Shown here in pieces: positions 33,421 to 34,976 of a stretch of DNA of 34,976 bases. Each line of letters begins with the position of its first letter. Position 1 is the first letter of the stretch. This DNA comes from Bacillus sp. SD075 (lineage in GTDB: Bacteria; Bacillota; Bacilli; Bacillales; DSM-1321): NCBI RefSeq assembly GCF_017355165.1, contig NZ_JADILK010000047.1:1-34976 (forward strand), in the 5' to 3' direction. The notes beneath the pieces were generated by a model, which did no database searches, was not told the DNA's origin, and worked only from the letters and a program-made list of their open reading frames with translations. The position numbers and the translations under genes are program-made.

Positions 33421-34614
33421 ATGATGAATACTATTTCTTTAACGAAAGCAGTAAAATTAATGCTCACTTTTTCAATTTGTTCATCTACCCTCTTGCTTGC
33501 AGGCTGCTGGGATCGAGTAGAAATCAATAACTTAGGAATTGTTTTGGCAGCAGGACTTGATAAAACCACTGACGATAAGTTTGAGATTTCTGTACAAATG
33601 GCTATCCCTGAAGCGATGGGAGGAGGACAAGGAATGGGGGGGGGGGAAGGCGGAGGAGGGAAGATGGTGATCGTTGAAAAAGCAACGGGTACTACAATTT
33701 TCGATGCCATGTCACTACTTCAGGAAAAGTTTTCGCGCCGTATTTTCTGGGGACATAACCAGGTAATCATCATTGGCGAAAAACTGGCTAAAGCAGGGAT
33801 TCAGAAGCACATTGATTTTTTCGCACGTTACCCAGATTCACCAATCAGAGCAAATACATTTGTCACTGACGGAGAAGCCATAGATGTTTTGAAAGCTATT
33901 CCTGATTTAGAGAGAAGTTCAGCAGAGGTTGCAAGAGACCTAGCAAACTTAAAAGTGGGAATGAGTGTAACCGTGAAAGACTTGTTGCAGATGTTAAGTG
34001 GCGAGTCGGAAGCAGCTGCACTTCCTTGGATAGAGGTAGAACAGGAAGGTCGTTTAAGTGTGAACGGAACGGCAGTTTTTAAAAAAGATAAAATGGTAGG
34101 GAGAATCGACGATAAAATAACAAGGGGATTATTATGGGTACGCAATGAAATCGAATTATCTGCCGTAACCGTTAAGCCAAAAAAAGGTGCTGAAGACCAT
34201 ATTTCATTCAATCTCCTTCGTTCCCGTACGGAGCTGATCCCGAAAATTGAGAACGGGAACTGGATAATGACGGTTAAAATTGAGACGGAAGATGATGTAG
34301 TGGAAAACGAGACAAAATTAAATCTTATGAATCCAAGGATTGTGAATAAGCTTGAAAGGCAATTAGAACTAGAAATTGAACAAAGAATTCGAATAATGCT
34401 TGAACAACTTCAAAAAGAGATGGAAGCAGACATTTTGGGTTTTGCCGAGGCGTTTCACCGTCAATATCCAGATCAGTGGTCCAAAGTAAAGGATCAGTGG
34501 GGTGAGAAATTTCCAGAAATAGAGGTTGAAATCAAAAGTAAAGCGTATATAAGGAGACCAGGAATGTCTACTTCACCGCAAGGAGTACCGGAAAAAGAGG
34601 TGATAGGAAATTGA
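33421..34614 (+). CDS. GerA-family germinant receptor lipoprotein subunit C
   Basis: 397 residues with signal and lipobox (CSSTLLLAGCWDRVEINNLG); CWD-R-EI is the GerC signature. Three GerC domains follow (AAGLDKTTDDKFEISVQMAI; FWGHNQVIIIGEKLAKAGIQ; and the C-terminal domain near LELEIEQRIRIMLEQLQKEM). A Gly-rich insert at about residues 65-80 (MGGGQGMGGGEGGGGKM) is encoded by G-rich DNA including a run of eleven G (33636-33646). A run of G at this point is prone to slippage, and a shift would abolish the protein. The frame is open in this sequence. ATG at 33421 follows AAAGGGG. The lipoprotein is anchored outside the inner membrane and needed for receptor function. Confidence 0.94.
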   Translation: MMNTISLTKAVKLMLTFSICSSTLLLAGCWDRVEINNLGIVLAAGLDKTTDDKFEISVQMAIPEAMGGGQGMGGGEGGGGKMVIVEKATGTTIFDAMSLLQEKFSRRIFWGHNQVIIIGEKLAKAGIQKHIDFFARYPDSPIRANTFVTDGEAIDVLKAIPDLERSSAEVARDLANLKVGMSVTVKDLLQMLSGESEAAALPWIEVEQEGRLSVNGTAVFKKDKMVGRIDDKITRGLLWVRNEIELSAVTVKPKKGAEDHISFNLLRSRTELIPKIENGNWIMTVKIETEDDVVENETKLNLMNPRIVNKLERQLELEIEQRIRIMLEQLQKEMEADILGFAEAFHRQYPDQWSKVKDQWGEKFPEIEVEIKSKAYIRRPGMSTSPQGVPEKEVIGN

Positions 34615-34838
34615 GGTTGGCTTCAGTGTTCGGTATAACCGTCGTTGCTATTCTTATGACGCTATATGAATGGCAAAAAATGAATAAGGATCAGAAGAAG
34701 GAAAAACGGGCCTTTGTGACATTGACAATGGCAGGATGGCTGCTAGCCGTCCTTCTCGTTTTCTTTCCGGATATGCCAGGACCCACTCACTTGATGGATG
34801 TGATTTTTAAGCCCTTAGGCAAGCTTTTGGAAAAGTAA
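34611..34838 (+). CDS. Receptor subunit D (small two-helix membrane protein)
   Basis: 75 residues with two membrane helices (LASVFGITVVAILMTLYEW and FVTLTMAGWLLAVLLVFFPD) and a short basic loop (NKDQKKEKR) between. The start, TTG at 34611, overlaps the gerC stop (TTGA). D subunits of this size and topology occur with many gerA-type operons and modulate receptor function. It completes a full A-B-C-D receptor operon. Confidence 0.82.
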   Translation: MRLASVFGITVVAILMTLYEWQKMNKDQKKEKRAFVTLTMAGWLLAVLLVFFPDMPGPTHLMDVIFKPLGKLLEK

Positions 34839-34873
34839 TGTTAAAAGGGAGAAATAAATTTGTTTGAAAAAGG

Positions 34874-34912
34874 GGTAGCGTCAGGAAAGTGCGGATTTAC
34901 AACGCTAAGGAA
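34874..34912 (+). repeat. Tn1546-like terminal inverted repeat
   Basis: GGGGTAGCGTCAGGAAAGTG, then CGGATTTACAACGCTAAGG, closely resembles the 38-bp Tn1546 end as I remember it (GGGG tip, TAAG inner end). It points rightwards, so the corresponding transposon would lie beyond the window, or this is an inverted or solo end. It starts about 35 bp past the gerD stop. Confidence 0.8.
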
Positions 34913-34934
34913 ATGTCACCAATTAAAAAAGCCG

Positions 34935-34965
34935 ATTTCCATCTCAAGGAATCGACTTTTTTAGT
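34935..34965. terminator. Hairpin at the window end
   Basis: AAAAAGCCGATTTCC and GGAATCGACTTTTT form an imperfect stem with a 7-nt loop and A/T-runs on both sides, suggesting a bidirectional terminator just inside the Tn1546-like end. Confidence 0.6.
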
Positions 34966-34976
34966 TATTCTTAATC

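Overview
The window is AT-rich DNA from an endospore-forming Bacillaceae member. The evidence is strong AGGAGG-type ribosome binding sites, spoVA and gerA family genes, a CwlJ-type cortex hydrolase, a DegU paralogue, and IS231- and Tn4430/Tn1546-type mobile DNA. It reads as an accessory replicon or integrated mobile region. No housekeeping genes, rRNA or tRNA were seen.

Layout. (1) 1-9891, minus strand: a conjugation (type IV secretion) operon of the ICEBs1/pCW3 kind. In transcription order it holds a Replic_Relax protein (5'-truncated), a coupling ATPase, ConB/TcpC, a small ConC-like membrane protein, ConD/TcpE, the ConE/VirB4 ATPase, a frameshifted lipoprotein, ConG, and the start of a CwlT-like wall hydrolase cut by the window edge. 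(2) 9888-10369: a junction made of a yitT 3' remnant and a second copy of a 56-aa gene also found at 24.1 kb. (3) 10536-13663: a Tn3-family-ended cassette with Tn4430-like inverted repeats and a res-like site. It has no transposase of its own and carries one passenger, a cwlJ-like gene. A 127-bp IS231-type mini-element sits in its left end and an IS231-like element in its right end. (4) 13.7-18.3 kb: a C1q/BclA-like spore-surface protein, a resolvase fragment, an orphan degU, a non-coding array of GC-rich hairpins, an IS231 remnant and a small helical protein gene. (5) 18.4-24.2 kb, minus strand: a spoVA2mob-type operon (DUF1657, YhcN/YlaJ lipoprotein, SpoVAC, SpoVAD, SpoVAEb, DUF1657, 2Duf), then YitT and a DUF421 protein. 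(6) 24.6-30.2 kb: an acidic lipoprotein, a frameshifted cardiolipin synthase, a CBO0543-like pseudogene, a third DUF421 gene, and a tnpA fragment fused to a second decayed cardiolipin synthase. (7) 30.7-34.8 kb, plus strand: a complete gerA-type germinant receptor operon (A, B, C, D), followed by a Tn1546-like terminal inverted repeat at 34874 that points out of the window.

How the parts may work together. The cargo nearly all concerns the spore inner membrane, cortex and surface: DPA channel components, 2Duf, DUF421 proteins, lipid synthesis, a germinant receptor, a cortex-lytic enzyme and a coat/exosporium-like protein. From published work on spoVA2mob elements (recalled, not searched), such cargo raises spore heat resistance and slows germination. 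Here it lies beside a conjugation operon and is embedded in several generations of Tn3-family and IS231 debris, which suggests a modular, mobile spore-phenotype island. Several genes (conjugation-operon lipoprotein, IS231 transposase, cardiolipin synthase) are broken at homopolymer runs, and the receptor lipoprotein carries an in-frame G11 run. These are either real decay or phase variation, or assembly errors.
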